From NCBI GenBank assembly GCA_003427395.1, contig BFEA01000044.1:3564406-3592620 (forward strand): a stretch of DNA of 28,215 nucleotides, given 5' to 3'. The translations under genes and the position numbers were made by a program. Positions 9,350 to 19,497 of this stretch are shown piece by piece. This stretch comes from Chara braunii. Its lineage: Eukaryota; Streptophyta; Charophyceae; Charales; Characeae. The notes below the pieces were generated by a model. That model saw only the letters and a program-made list of their open reading frames with translations. It ran no database searches and was not told the origin of the DNA. Positions within the stretch are counted from its first letter, which is position 1. Every line of letters begins with the position of its first letter.

Positions 9350-9375
9350 GGAGAGAGAGAGAGAGAAAGGTCGTT

Positions 9376-9449
<74 letters not shown>
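9350..9449 (+). repeat. (GA)n microsatellite, interrupted
   Basis: A second long GA run with two short interruptions (near 9367 and 9388). Together with the previous run it separates the element's left subterminal region from its gene. Confidence 0.95.
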
Positions 9450-9453
<4 letters not shown>

Positions 9454-9589
9454 CTTCTTCTGCTTCTTCTTGCGCAGTTGGCAGCGGTGCGCGCCCCGCG
9501 ACCAGGCGGGGCAGCGCCGAGACTTCGGCAACTGGTCGCCCGACAGCCGTCGTCATCGCCGCGCGCGGCCTTTTTCAGCGCGCGACCAT

Positions 9590-9720
9590 TTTAGTGCCCG
9601 GCCGCAACCGAACAAGGCTGGCCGAGGCCGAATGAGGCGGGCACGGCCGGGCGGGGCCGATTCGGCCTAGTCGGCTCTACGCTGCGGGAGAGGCCGACCG
9701 GCCGGGGTCCACGGGGGCCA
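9590..9720. repeat. Internal GGCC-rich palindromic block of the hAT element
   Basis: GC-rich sequence with GGCCGAGGCCGA, GGGGCCGATTCGGCC and GGCCGACCGGCCGG motifs, like those at both termini. It may be the inner part of the left subterminal array, displaced by microsatellite expansion. Confidence 0.5.
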
Positions 9721-9828
9721 AGGGCGTGGGCGACATCGATTTGGCGGGGCAGTGGCGGCAGCGGGGACTTTGGAGCCTGCGTCGACGGTGCGGCACGGTC
9801 AGACGACATCAACGATCATCGCAACGAC

Positions 9829-12111
9829 TTGTTGGATTCGGGTGGGGGGGCAATGACGGGGGGTGCAGGGACCAGCGTTGCGGGGGGGTCTGGGGGTACC
9901 CAGTTCAACCCGCTGTCCGAGAGGGAGATGGCAAAGTTGAGGCGGGGGAACATCGTTTGGAACTTCGTCACAGCGTGGCAGTACGTCGGGGACCAGTACA
10001 AGATGCATGGGGACCGAAAGTTGCGTTGCAACTTATGCGGCCACCTGTTTCAGGGAGGGTCGTCGAAGGCCGCGCGCCATTTCACGCAGGCGAAAACTGC
10101 AAGGCTGGGGGGATGAGAGTTCTCGCGGAACTCTGGAACGGCACGAACTACACATTCGTGTCGTCCACTGCTCAGCGGGTGCAGAGGTGGATGGCGGACA
10201 AGGGGATACAGGACACGAGAGCGCCCGCGGGTGGCCACCGACAGCGGACTGACGACGGAGAGAGGGACGACATTCAGGATGCCCTCGATGAGGAGGAGCG
10301 CCGCGAGGGTGGGGCCAAGGAGGGGGGGGGTGGCAGACGAGGCAGATTAGGCAGTAGGAGAGCCTGATCTGCCAGGGGAGGAGGTGGTGATGACGTCGAG
10401 AGGCGTTGGTCGAGCGGGTCCCGCTCCTATGGCGCCGCCACCTGAGTTGGAGTGCGCGAGGAAGGAGAAGAGGGCAGTGGGGGAGGCTGGCGTCGAGGTG
10501 CGAGACACGGGCAGGGAGAAGAGGTATCGGCAGACGATGATTGACGAGATGTACGCCAAGGAGAAGTTGGCCGAGTTCACAAACGCATGGCTGCAGTGGA
10601 TCTACGTGAAGGGGTTGCCATTCAACGCCTTCCGTGGTCCGGTGTTCCAGAGGGTGCGGCAGGCAGCAGAGAGAGTGCCTCGCTTCATCCAATTCCGGTT
10701 TCCTTCCTTCAGGGTTACAGCGGGTGCCGGTATCCCTCCGCAGAGGGGGAAGGTGGCGACGATGGTGAGCGAGGTGCGCGTCGCTTTCCGGCACAGCGGT
10801 GCCACCATCCTCTCCGATGGGAGGAAGTCTCGCAGCGGCAAGCCGCTTGTGAACTTCCTCGCCGGGGGTGCCAATGGCGCCCTGCTATACGCCACCATCG
10901 CATGTGACGGGTCAGTCTGAGACACAGCGGACATCGTGTACCGTAGGTGGCGGGCCATCATCTTGTCCTTTCCTGCAAAGGACGTGATCGGCTTCTGCAT
11001 AGACTCCGCCAGTAACTACACGGCGGCAGCGCGCAGATTCGCCATTGACCCCGAGCCCGACATCAGGAGGATCACTTGGCTCCCCTGCTCCACCCATGTC
11101 TGCAACTTGATGTTGTAAGATATTGGGACGCGAGTGGGGTGGTTCAAGGACACCATCATCCGCGCTCGAGTGCTTGTGCGATTTATTAAATCACACGGCG
11201 CTGGTCACACCCTGTTTAGGAAGGTAAGCCCTTGCGTTTAGCTCGTCGAGCCCGTTGAGACACGGTTCACATCGGTTTTCCTGATGCTGGCATGTCTCAA
11301 AGGCCGACGAGACGTGTTGGAGAGTATGTTGCACGGGGATGCTTGGGCACGCATCCCGTGGGAGCGCAGGCATGTATCTCAGGCGCAGTGGGTGCAACAG
11401 CAGATCCGAGACCAGGAGTTTTGGCGGTGTGTCCAGTACGCCATCCTTGTCATGTCGCCCGTCCACCAGCTGTTGTGCAGGATGGACAGGGGGGGGATGA
11501 TGATGTCCATCGTTTACGAGTAGATTCAACATGTGCTGCAGTTGATGAGGAGGGTCGACATGCCGGCGGACATGATCGAGCCGTGCGTGCGGGAGGTTGC
11601 CATCTGCAACCTCCACATGCTAGAGCCCGCACATGTTGCGGCCCACCTCCTCAACCCTCGTCGAGGGTCCTTCGCGTATTGCCATTCGTTGGAGACGACC
11701 GCCGACGACCGCCGTGTGGTCGAGGAGTGCGACAAATTTGTCCTGGCGCAGACCGACGGAGATTCGGTCGGCAGACTGTACAGGACCGTGAGGGACCAGA
11801 TGAGGGCGTTCCACTCGAGGCGAGGGGATTGGGGAGTTGACCTCTCCGATGTCGAGGCGGACGATTGCAGGGGGGACAGCGAGACCGAGGGATGTGCAGC
11901 GTGGTGGTTTGAGCATGGACGTGCCCACCCGGAGTTGCGCACGATCGCCATCCGTGTCATGCACTTGTAGACGTCTGCCTCTCCAGCGGAGAGGAACTAG
12001 GCGCAGCACGAGCGCATCAACACGGCGAGGCGCTGCAAGCTTGGGTTTGCCAAGCTTGCACAGCTGGTTGAGATTGCCACCAATCTCAAACTGGCCTCGT
12101 GCGCACGGTAG
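9829..12111 (+). pseudogene. hAT transposase pseudogene (BED finger, DUF659, dimerisation domain)
   Basis: The N-terminal part (from ATG 9829) holds a BED-type zinc finger: WNFVTAWQYV, then CNLC (C67, C70), H84, and a second Cys codon at 10098-10100 reached only by a frame change, so one frameshift breaks the finger. The coding signal runs in another frame to about 10360 (ELWNGTNYTFVSSTAQRVQRW). It then returns to the first frame, where DUF659 motifs appear (WLQWIYVKGLPFNAFRGP, ILSDGRKSRSGKPLVNFL, GFCIDSASNYTAAARRF, WLPCSTHVCNLML, DIG). The hAT C-terminal dimerisation domain follows (AAWWFEHGRAHPELRTIAIR, SPAERN, ERINTARRCKLGFAKL). In-frame stops are at 10918 (TGA), 11116 (TAA), 11239, 11521, 11968, 11998 and 12109 (TAG). 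At 11998 the family has Trp (ERNW). The stops are best explained as decay. The domain order matches complete plant hAT transposases, so the gene was once full length. Confidence 0.85.
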
Positions 12112-13896
12112 GGTGGTGGCTACGTGTTGCCATGGGTTATGGGGACCGGTCGGGGGGGGACGGCGGCAGAGGATGAGGACGAGGAGGGAGATGTGGAGCC
12201 CGAGGTGTGGGGAGCGCGACCTGCTGGCAGTGTTCCCGAGCAGGAGATCCAGCGGCAGATTGTCGCTTTCCATGACAGCCGACCGTCCAGAGCCCATTCG
12301 GTTTGGGACGTATTTGGCATCAGGGCGACGGAGCTGCGACCTTGGCCAGAGGGTGGGGATGATGTGGACGGTGCTGCGGCAGACGACGACATCAACGACG
12401 AGTGGACAGACGATGATGACACGCCGCTGAGTGCCGACCCGACGACTGAGCGGGTGTACTTCACTTACGGTGGGGGTCATGATGGCATGGATTCATTCAC
12501 ATTAGTTATCACTAGTGGTGTGTCGTCGACCGCACAGGCGAGTGGCAGCAGCAGAGCCGGTGGTGGTCGTGGAGGACGTTCGCATGCGGAGGTTGGCGTC
12601 GACGACTTGGGGGTGCAGCAGCCACGGGGAGGTCTTCGACAGACAGGCAGGCGTTGGGAGGTTAGGAGTGACAGTGAGGCCGAGGGGGAGACCGAGGATG
12701 AGGAGGTGCCCCTTCGCGATCGTCGCTTCTCTCCCTCCCATCATCCAATCTCTGCACGGCCCGAGGCACTTAGGCGTTCGGAGAGGTTGGCGTCGGCAGC
12801 AGGCAGAGACCGGACACATGACGGCGAGGATCGTGGGGGGGAGAGGACTCCTTCCAACGCCGGTATCCGGCCCCGCTCGTCGTCGGTGCTCCGCACAGAC
12901 GACTTTGACGTCGTAGGGCTTGGTGGGAGCTTGGGAGATTTCAGTGTCGAGGGACGTCAACGTGCCTCACCGTCGGATGTGCGCACCAACGCGGACGTTG
13001 TGCGGGGCCCTGTTGAGACTGAGGAGGAGAGGGATGCCCGTTTGGACCAAGAGGAGGAGGAGCAGCTGGGGAGTTTGCCACGATGGGAGGGTCGGTTTGC
13101 GTATCTTGACAAGCAACGTCGACAGAGGGAGATGGAGACAGGAGGGGGGGGAGGCCGTGACGTCAATGACTCGGGTGTCCCTGAGGAGGCAGTTCAGGGG
13201 GAGTTCGATGATGAGGGACAGGATGCCGCCGCAGGTGGTGGGTCAGGTGGTGGACGACGCGGCGACGAGGAGACCGCGGGTGATGAGGGGCAGGATTTTG
13301 TCGTGGGCGGTGGGTCCCCTAGTGGGGGACGTGGCGACAGCGAGACCGCGGGTGATGAGGGACAAGGTGGCGCCGTGTGTGGCAGAGGAGAGGGTGGACC
13401 CGGTGGAGATGGGGATACCGCGGGTGTCGGTGGAGACGATGGACCGGACGGAGATGATGACGACGACCACGGTCCCGAGGACGATGAGGATAGGCTCGCC
13501 TTGGCGTTGAGGGACCCCACAGTACCTCCCTTGCGCCCTGACGACACAGCGCACACTTTCTTCGACGTCAACACTTTGGCCCAAGCGTTGACGGATGACC
13601 CTTTCGCATACGTGAGCCGCAAGAGCGGCAAGAGGCGGGCCCCTGGGAGGGTATATTCATCGCCGTCGTTCGTGGTGCAGAGCCCTCACTGGTCGGGTTC
13701 GTCGCTCAGCGGCGTGAGAGGGAGGGAGTCCGGAGTGGGTGAGGTGGGGTCCAGCAGACGCAGCGACGGCGACAGAGATAGTGCAGGATCGATGCCTCCA
13801 CCGCCCGCACGGACTCCGGAGGGCAAGGTCGACACCGGGGACCGGACGGCGGCACCCGGAGTTGCGCACAGTGGCGGATCCCTGCCGACAGTCTGA
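12112..13896 (+). CDS. Long acidic open frame, C-terminal extension of the hAT transposase frame
   Basis: After the last stop in the transposase (12109-12111) the same frame stays open for 594 codons, with the first ATG at 12124 (590 residues from there) and the stop at 13894-13896. Early residues include acidic patches (EDEDEEGDVEPEV, DEWTDDDD) like those after the dimerisation domain of many hAT proteins, so the ATG may be internal to a single fused protein. The rest is low-complexity and charged, with R/S/G-rich and D/E-rich stretches and three 24-residue repeats (13210-13425). A more ordered-looking end follows (DPTVPPLRPDDTAHTFFDVN, LAQALTDDPFAYVSRK). No catalytic motif or membrane segment is seen. 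High GC favours chance openness, but eight Trp codons survive here while the upstream 1.7 kb has seven stops. It is either an element-specific extension or a second element gene. Confidence 0.4.
   Translation, partial: GGGYVLPWVMGTGRGGTAAEDEDEEGDVEPEVWGARPAGSVPEQEIQRQIVAFHDSRPSRAHSVWDVFGIRATELRPWPEGGDDVDGAAADDDINDEWTDDDDTPLSADPTTERVYFTYGGGHDGMDSFTLVITSGVSSTAQASGSSRAGGGRGGRSHAEVGVDDLGVQQPRGGLRQTGRRWEVRSDSEAEGETEDEEVPLRDRRFSPSHHPISARPEALRRSERLASAAGRDRTHDGEDRGGERTPSNAGIRPRSSSVLRTDDFDVVGLGGSLGDFSVEGRQRASPSDVRTNADVVRGPVETEEERDARLDQEEEEQLGSLPRWEGRFAYLDKQRRQREMETGGGGGRDVNDSGVPEEAVQGEFDDEGQDAAAGGGSGGGRRGDEETAGDEGQDFVVGGGSPSGGRGDSETAGDEGQGGAVCGRGEGGPGGDGDTAGVGGDDGPDGDDDDDHGPEDDEDRLALALRDPTVPPLRPDDTAHTFFDVNTLAQALTDDPFAYVSRKSGKRRAPGRVYSSPSFVVQSPHWSGSSLSGVRGRESGVGEVGSSRRSDGDRDSAGSMPPPPARTPEGKVDTGDRTAAPGVAHSGGSLPTV
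13210..13425 (+). repeat. 72-bp (24-residue) tandem repeat inside the acidic ORF
   Basis: DEGQ starts at 13210, 13282 and 13354. Each unit runs DEGQ - GGG/GRG-rich - GD(E/S/G)(E/D)TAG over exactly 24 codons. The spacing preserves the frame. Confidence 0.8.
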
Positions 13897-14042
13897 GGTG
13901 GTGTGGGTGGCGGATGGTCAGCTGTTCGTCGGGTCGGGGACCGGTTGCGGGCGGATTACGACGACGGGAGGGGCGTCGTCACGGGACGTACGCCAGTTCA
14001 GACGCAGGCTGCGGAGGGTGGGTCCGGGCTCCGAGCCTGCAG

Positions 14043-14526
14043 ATGGCAGGCCTCATGCTCGGTTTGTCACGAGCGGAGACGAGGAGATCATTGGTCCTCG
14101 AGGCCGCAGGGACATCCATGGACATGCTGCGGGGAGAGCAGTTCACATCGGGCGAGGAGGGGTTGTTGATGCGTCCCGGGAAGAGACGACAGCATAGCCT
14201 CTCGGAGGTTGAGGCTCGACTCGCGGCAGGGATCGCCGTTGGCCAGGCAGCATTGGACGTGATTCAGAGGGAGAGAGAGATGATGATTGTTGCACGGGCG
14301 ACGGAGGACGAGGACGCAGACACAGAGTCCGAGGCGATCGAGACTGCGGCCCGTAGACACAGGGCACAGGTGGCCGCGGTGACCGCGGCAGCCGCTGCAG
14401 CACAGGCGGCATACCTCAGCGGGGCACGGGGCACAGGTGCCGGAGGGAGAGGAGGGCGCCGGGAAGGACCGCATGGCCGCCCGTCCTCTGGGAGAGGCCA
14501 CGCGCGCTCTGGAGGGAGATGCAACG
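14043..14526 (+). pseudogene. Possible further exon or fragment of the hAT-borne gene
   Basis: In a different frame from the acidic ORF, an open stretch begins MAGLMLGLSRAETRRSLVLE and continues through a helical, Ala/Glu/Arg-rich region (SLSEVEARLAAGIAVGQAAL, AARRHRAQVAAVTAAAAAAQ) before an R/G-rich tail. The helical heptad-like pattern suggests a coiled coil. It may be the end of the preceding gene after a frameshift or a splice. No family is recognised. Downstream, T-rich sequence takes over. Confidence 0.35.
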
Positions 14527-14688
14527 TCCGTGGTATTTTTATTTTTTTCATTAGTTTTTTTTTTTTTTTGCGTGGCTGTACAGCCTGGACGCTCTGTCGG
14601 CAGGGTTGTTGCATATTTATGTTGATGTTATTCCATGGAGACGACGACAGTATGTGGACATTAGGTCTTTTTTTTTTTTTTTTTTTTT

Positions 14689-14822
14689 GCTGCTCGGTTG
14701 TACAGTAGAGACGACGGGTCCATTTTTTTGCTTCAGCCTTGTACATAGGGTCCTGTTTTTTTTTGCTACTCGGTTGTACAGTAGAGACGACGGGTCCAGT
14801 TTTTGGCTTCAGCCTTGTACAT
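14689..14822 (+). repeat. Tandem duplication, period 76 bp, with T-runs
   Basis: GCTGCTCGGTTGTACAGTAG starts at 14689 and GCTACTCGGTTGTACAGTAG at 14765. Both continue through AGACGACGGGTCCA, a T-run, and GCTTCAGCCTTGTACAT. It lies in the 3' flank of the transposon genes, where T-runs and repeated TTGTACA motifs could belong to a 3' UTR. Confidence 0.8.
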
Positions 14823-15634
14823 GCGCATTTCCATTGAAATGCTTTGTCATATATTTGCTTTTGTTCGTGTTCCTTTACCAACATTGGTCTTGCATCTGAG
14901 TCGCTGTTGTTTGGTGAGTGGTTTCTGGTTTGTTGTCGTGATTGTTGCAAATTATGTGCTTCTCCGATGACACGCACCTGCATGTCATGGATGCCTCCAA
15001 TATGAATGTGCTGTTAATTTCAGATGCGACATAGGGATGATGTGCTAATGAATGTGTTTTTTTTTAATTTTCCACCAATCTGATGAGTGAACACACACTA
15101 TGACACACTTGTCTGTTAACATTGTTTGAAACTTATGGTTCGTCGCACTGTGATTGATTTTGAATGTGTTTTGACTTTGGTATGCCAACAAGGGTCTGAC
15201 TTATGATTGACATGAATGTGTTGTTTCAAAATATGTCACGAACTGTCATCACCCTCACGAATGAAACCGACGTCTGCCTTTCAGTGTCTGAGGCCCTGAT
15301 CCGCCTGGGGTCTGCCATCTGCAGCCCCGTCCAGCTTCGACCCAACTTGGCTGCACGGGCCGCCCCAAGCAGGCCCTCATCCAACCCACGTTGGGCCGCC
15401 CCCACAGGGGTCAAATTTTTTTTTTTTTATTTTCATAGTGTTTCAGACCCTCTCCCCTGCGACCCCGCATGGAAGAACCCGCACGCGGGGGACGCACGAA
15501 TTTTCGCGGGCCACCCTTCCAGGGCCATGTGCAGGACCCCCCCGCTTTTCATTTTTTTTGACGCTCTGTCACTTTGAGGGGGTGCCCCCCCACCCCAAAC
15601 CCGCTCTTCACTTCGAAAGCCGCCCCCCAGATCG
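14823..15634. other. 3' non-coding part of the hAT element
   Basis: AT-rich then GC-rich sequence with T-runs (about 15415-15430 and 15545-15560). Nothing coding is recognised; the GC-rich half leads into the right subterminal array. Confidence 0.45.
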
Positions 15635-15747
15635 GTTGAGGCCGAGGCCGAAAAAACTCGGCCGGAGTGGCCGCGGCCGGGGGGGGTCCCGGCCTAGGCC
15701 GCTGGCCGCGGCCTGGGTCGAACCCGACCGCATCCAGCGTGCAACAT
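15635..15747. repeat. Right subterminal GGCC array and terminal inverted repeat of the hAT element
   Basis: Motifs GAGGCCGAGGCCGA, GGCCGCGGCC (twice) and GGCCTAGGCCG mirror the left end. The block closes with GCGTGCAACAT (15737-15747), the complement of the left terminal repeat. Confidence 0.65.
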
Positions 15748-15750
15748 TGT

Positions 15751-15758
15751 CGTGTGAC
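15751..15758 (+). repeat. Right target-site duplication of the hAT element
   Basis: CGTGTGAC, identical to 8752-8759. Confidence 0.75.
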
Positions 15759-15825
15759 CCACCTAATATGGTCGTAAAGGCTTCCGGATGATCAAGGAGT
15801 GGGACTGGGCGTCAAGAATACCACA

Positions 15826-17040
15826 TATATACTAGGCGATGAGAGAAGCTAGACTCTAAGAAGCCTGCCTCATCGCTATATCTATATGTATACTAGGTGG
15901 TAAGAGAAGCGAGACTCCGGGAAGCCTGCCTTACCACCATACTACTATATACTAGGCGATGAGAGAAGCGAGGTTCTNNNNNNNNNNNNNNNNNNNNNNN
16001 NNNNNNNNNNNNNNNNNNNNNNNNNNNNNNNNNNNNNNNNNNNNNNNNNNNNNNNNNNNNNNNNNNNNNNNNNNNNNNNNNNNNNNNNNNNNNNNNNNNN
16101 NNNNNNNNNNNNNNNNNNNNNNNNNNNNNNNNNNNNNNNNNNNNNNNNNNNNNNNNNNNNNNNNNNNNNNNNNNNNNNNNNNNNNNNNNNNNNNNNNNNN
16201 NNNNNNNNNNNNNNNNNNNNNNNNNNNNNNNNNNNNNNNNNNNNNNNNNNNNNNNNNNNNNNNNNNNNNNNNNNNNNNNNNNNNNNNNNNNNNNNNNNNN
16301 NNNNNNNNNNNNNNNNNNNNNNNNNNNNNNNNNNNNNNNNNNNNNNNNNNNNNNNNNNNNNNNNNNNNNNNNNNNNNNNNNNNNNNNNNNNNNNNNNNNN
16401 NNNNNNNNNNNNNNNNNNNNNNNNNNNNNNNNNNNNNNNNNNNNNNNNNNNNNNNNNNNNNNNNNNNNNNNNNNNNNNNNNNNNNNNNNNNNNNNNNNNN
16501 NNNNNNNNNNNNNNNNNNNNNNNNNNNNNNNNNNNNNNNNNNNNNNNNNNNNNNNNNNNNNNNNNNNNNNNNNNNNNNNNNNNNNNNNNNNNNNNNNNNN
16601 NNNNNNNNNNNNNNNNNNNNNNNNNNNNNNNNTAAGAGGAGCGAGGCTCCGTGAAGCCTGCCTTGCCACCATACTACTATACACTAGGCAATAAGAGAAG
16701 CGAGGCTCTAAGAAGCCTGCCTTATCGCCATATTAACATATATAGGTGGTAAGAGGAGCGAAGCTTCGGGAAGCCTGCCTTACCACTGTAATATTATATA
16801 CTAGGCGATGAGAGAAGCGAGGCTTTAAGAAGCCTGCCTCATCGCCATATTAACTTAAATAATAGGCGATGAGAGAAACGAGGCTCTAAGAAACTTGCCT
16901 CATCGCCATATTAACTTATATACTAGGTGGTAAGAGGAGCGAGGCTCCGTGAAGCCTGCCTTACCACCATACTATTATATACCAAGCGATGAGAGAAGCG
17001 ATGCTCTAAGACGTCTGCCTCATCGTCATATTAACTTATA
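15826..17040 (+). repeat. Left array of 58-61-bp hairpin units, two alternating types
   Basis: Units start near 15834 (A), 15895 (B), 15954 (A, cut by the gap), then after the gap a partial B, 16686 (A'), 16744 (B), 16803 (A), 16864 (A), 16925 (B) and 16984 (A, diverged). Type A has the stem GGCGATGAG/CTCATCGCC and type B GGTGGTAAG/CTTACCACC. All share an inner stem of about AGGCT/AGCCT with a 6-nt loop and an AGAA or AGGA bulge on the 5' side. AT-rich linkers (ATATTAAC, TATATACT) separate the units. The array probably collapsed or failed to assemble at the N run. Confidence 0.85.
15978..16632. other. Assembly gap (655 N) inside the hairpin array
   Basis: Unknown bases lie between two partial hairpin units, so the missing sequence is most likely more of the same array. 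Open frames drawn across it are meaningless. Confidence 0.98.
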
Positions 17041-17987
17041 CTCTCCCCGCCTGATACTAACAAAAATCTGAGTGTATCCTGATCGATCTATCGTCGGATA
17101 TCTGCTACCCATATAATTGATTCAGTCCATTACCAACTCTCTGACACTTGATTCTAGTGAGGGAATAAGTGAGATCTTGACTCCGAGAGACTTATCACCT
17201 TTGATATTATGAAATGACTCTTTATCATGTGATTCCTCTCTAAATTGAATGAATGGTATTGTTTGTGGTCACTAGGGACATGGGGCTCATAATTAACCTT
17301 TAAAAAGGGAGAAACATAGTAGAAACGCTGTGACGAAGAGGTTGGGAATGAATTTTGTTCGTTGCCTAGACCAACCGGACAGGCGGATTGATAGTTATGT
17401 AAGGGTAGAAGTTACGCAGTGGGTCACAAGTCTAGAAGAGATATTCTAGAACCCAAAGAGAAGGCGTTAAGATTCTTTCGGACTGTGCTGTGTCTACATG
17501 TTCATCACTCTTGGAGAGAACTACGGAAGAAACCCGTAAGGAACTGCAAATTCTGTTATCATTGGATAACAGGTCGGTATATCTCCAACTGAACTTCCAC
17601 ATGGCTTGATACCCACACCTAAGACAAGACCTAAGAAGGAAATGGATAAATCTTTCCCCTGTATCTATGCCTAATTTGTCCAAGTCACACTGAGGGGTCT
17701 TTGAAAATGTGAAGGGCTGGGGTAAAAGGAGTCAGGATTAGGAAGGAATTCTGTTTTCAAGGTTTTTGGGTGTGAGGGACCTACTATGAATGGGTTTAAG
17801 GTTGACGCTTGTAGCGCATTCTGTGTTTGCATTTGTATGCGTGTATGCGATTTCTTGCATCTGCACAGGTGTTGGGCATTGAACTGTCTTCTGAATTTGG
17901 GATCATCTGGGATATTCGGATAACGGGACACAACAATTGTGAAAGTGAGGTTTACCGCTCATTCAGCTTTCCTGACTTACATACATA

Positions 17988-18038
<51 letters not shown>

Positions 18039-18607
18039 TTGAATGAGATCATAAGTGGTCAGAGCTTAGGGAGTCATTCATCTAGGATTTCTTTTGAGAG
18101 AGGGAGATAACAAAAGGGCTTGACTCTGTTTTTTCTCATAAGGTCAGCAGAGGAAACATAGGGTCACGGTCATAGTTAGCTAAGCATGGAAGACTGTCCG
18201 GAAAAGTCGACCTGATCAGATAATTGGTCCGGGGGAGTTAGCACATCGGGGCACGATATACGGGTCAGTCTTAAGGCGTTCTGCAGCACGTATGCCTATG
18301 CTACTGCGATCGAGAAAACGCCCTCGGCTGGCCTACCTCTGCAATTGCATGTAAAAACCTTCGCACGTGGGTCAGTAGCTCAGCGGGGATACGCCCACCT
18401 AAGGGATGGTGACAGCTTCCGCAGGTGGAGGTATGTTGTACCTCGCAGGATCTCTAACGTGTTGTAGGGAGTCGCGAGAGGTATAGCACGCGTGCACGGT
18501 CGGAGTGGTGTTTCATTGAAGTGACTAAAGAGACTCCTACGTGACACGACCGTGAGGTCCAACACAAAATTCACTTTGCGTCTGGGTGTGGGACCGCCGC
18601 GCGCGAC
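17041..18607 (+). repeat. Left long inverted arm of the foldback element
   Basis: The arm pairs in inverted orientation with 20303-21865. Clear anchors are GTTATCATTGGATAACAGGT (near 17554), the hairpin-rich stretch around 18370-18600 (GTGGGTCAGTAGCTCAGCGG, GTCTGGGTGTGGGACC), and an (AT)n run (17990-18036) that corresponds to the shorter one at 20867-20883. Short frames in this arm have counterparts in the other (for example a frame with SFYPSPSHFQR in both), but none is long or intact enough to call a gene. Confidence 0.8.
17990..18036. repeat. (AT)n microsatellite
   Basis: About 23 AT dinucleotides; the partner position in the other arm has only about eight. Confidence 0.95.
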
Positions 18608-19417
18608 ACCGGGTTCCACAGCGATGTAACACGTGTATGGGCTAGAGTAGCTGGGGAGATGAGTGATATGTCCCAAAGCTCAATCGAGATCCCACTCGCA
18701 AATACGTTCGGTTTCGGTTAAGTAAGGGAAGCTCAGCGGGTCCGCCCTCGATCGGGTTGACGAGCAGCAGCGTTCCCAATATCTCCGGAATTCCCGGTCT
18801 CTCAAACACTCCCGGTCGGTGAAACGAAAAGGGATTTCGAAATTCATATTATAAGGGGGGCAGGCATTTAGACCTTCGGAAAATCGATCAAGTTCAGGTT
18901 TCACAAACATGCGTGTAGGAAGTGATCATGCTTGGTCGAGCCTACACGTGCGTGCACGAGACCTCTCCTTCGATCGGATGGGTGAAAGTCAACTGTTCGC
19001 AGGATGGATTGTCCTATGATAAGGCAAACATCTTAATCATCTAGCATGCATATCTAGCTCATACAAAGACAGGACCACACTTGACATTCATACATTCAGT
19101 TTCACGCACACACATGCACATCAACAAAAGGAATCAAGAATCCTTATGCAACAATTCTTTGCCAACAGCTGGGGGGACACACAAGATTCGATCGCAGGTG
19201 ACCAACTAATCAGATTTATAATTTCAAAAATTAAGAGAAGGGGAGTGGAGGAATACAACCATATATCGATCTCTGAAAAGAACAAATAACAAATCCGAGA
19301 TGCCGAACCAGAAAGGAAAAGAGCGACTTGCACTAAATACCAAAATCGCTCGGAAGGATAAAAAAAGAGTCAAAATTGCTTAGAAGAATCGAAAAAGAAG
19401 CTCATCATACACCTCCC

Positions 19418-19497
<80 letters not shown>

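Larger units (their letters stand above)
8760..15750 (+). mobile_element. hAT-superfamily DNA transposon, about 7.0 kb, non-autonomous by decay
   Basis: The element is bounded by the 8-bp duplication CGTGTGAC (8752-8759 and 15751-15758). Inside it lies an 11-bp terminal inverted repeat, ATGTTGCACGC (8761-8771), whose complement is at 15737-15747. The ends are slightly asymmetric: one extra base precedes the repeat on the left and three on the right. GGCC-rich palindromic subterminal sequence follows at each end (GGCCGCGGCC and GGCCTAGGCCG on both sides), as expected for transposase-binding arrays. The interior carries a BED/DUF659/dimerisation-type hAT transposase gene with many stops, and a long open acidic extension. 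hAT transposases cut and paste elements in the nucleus and leave 8-bp duplications. This copy could move only if supplied with transposase by another element. The boundary call rests on agreement of duplication, inverted repeats and encoded protein. Confidence 0.8.

Noticed and set aside
9110-9670. 186-codon plus-strand frame and antisense S/L-rich frames at 9110-9670
   Set aside because: Most of the length is (RE)n or (SL)n from the GA microsatellites.
10033-10794. 253-codon minus-strand frame
   Set aside because: It is antisense to the BED/DUF659 region; no domain of its own.
11222-11241. Short GTAAG...TTTAG intron removing the TAG at 11239
   Set aside because: At about 20 bases it is too short for a spliceosomal intron, and other stops in the same frame remain unexplained, so decay is simpler.
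11620-12480. 286-codon minus-strand frame overlapping the transposase
   Set aside because: It is antisense to recognisable hAT dimerisation-domain coding sequence and open only because of high GC content.
15893-16684. Long open frames (263 and 231 codons) across 15893-16684 on both strands
   Set aside because: They consist almost entirely of unknown residues from the N gap inside the hairpin array.
15826-17040. CRISPR-like array of repeats and spacers
   Set aside because: Units are 58-61 bp with AT-rich near-identical linkers rather than unique spacers, and the context is eukaryotic with no cas genes.
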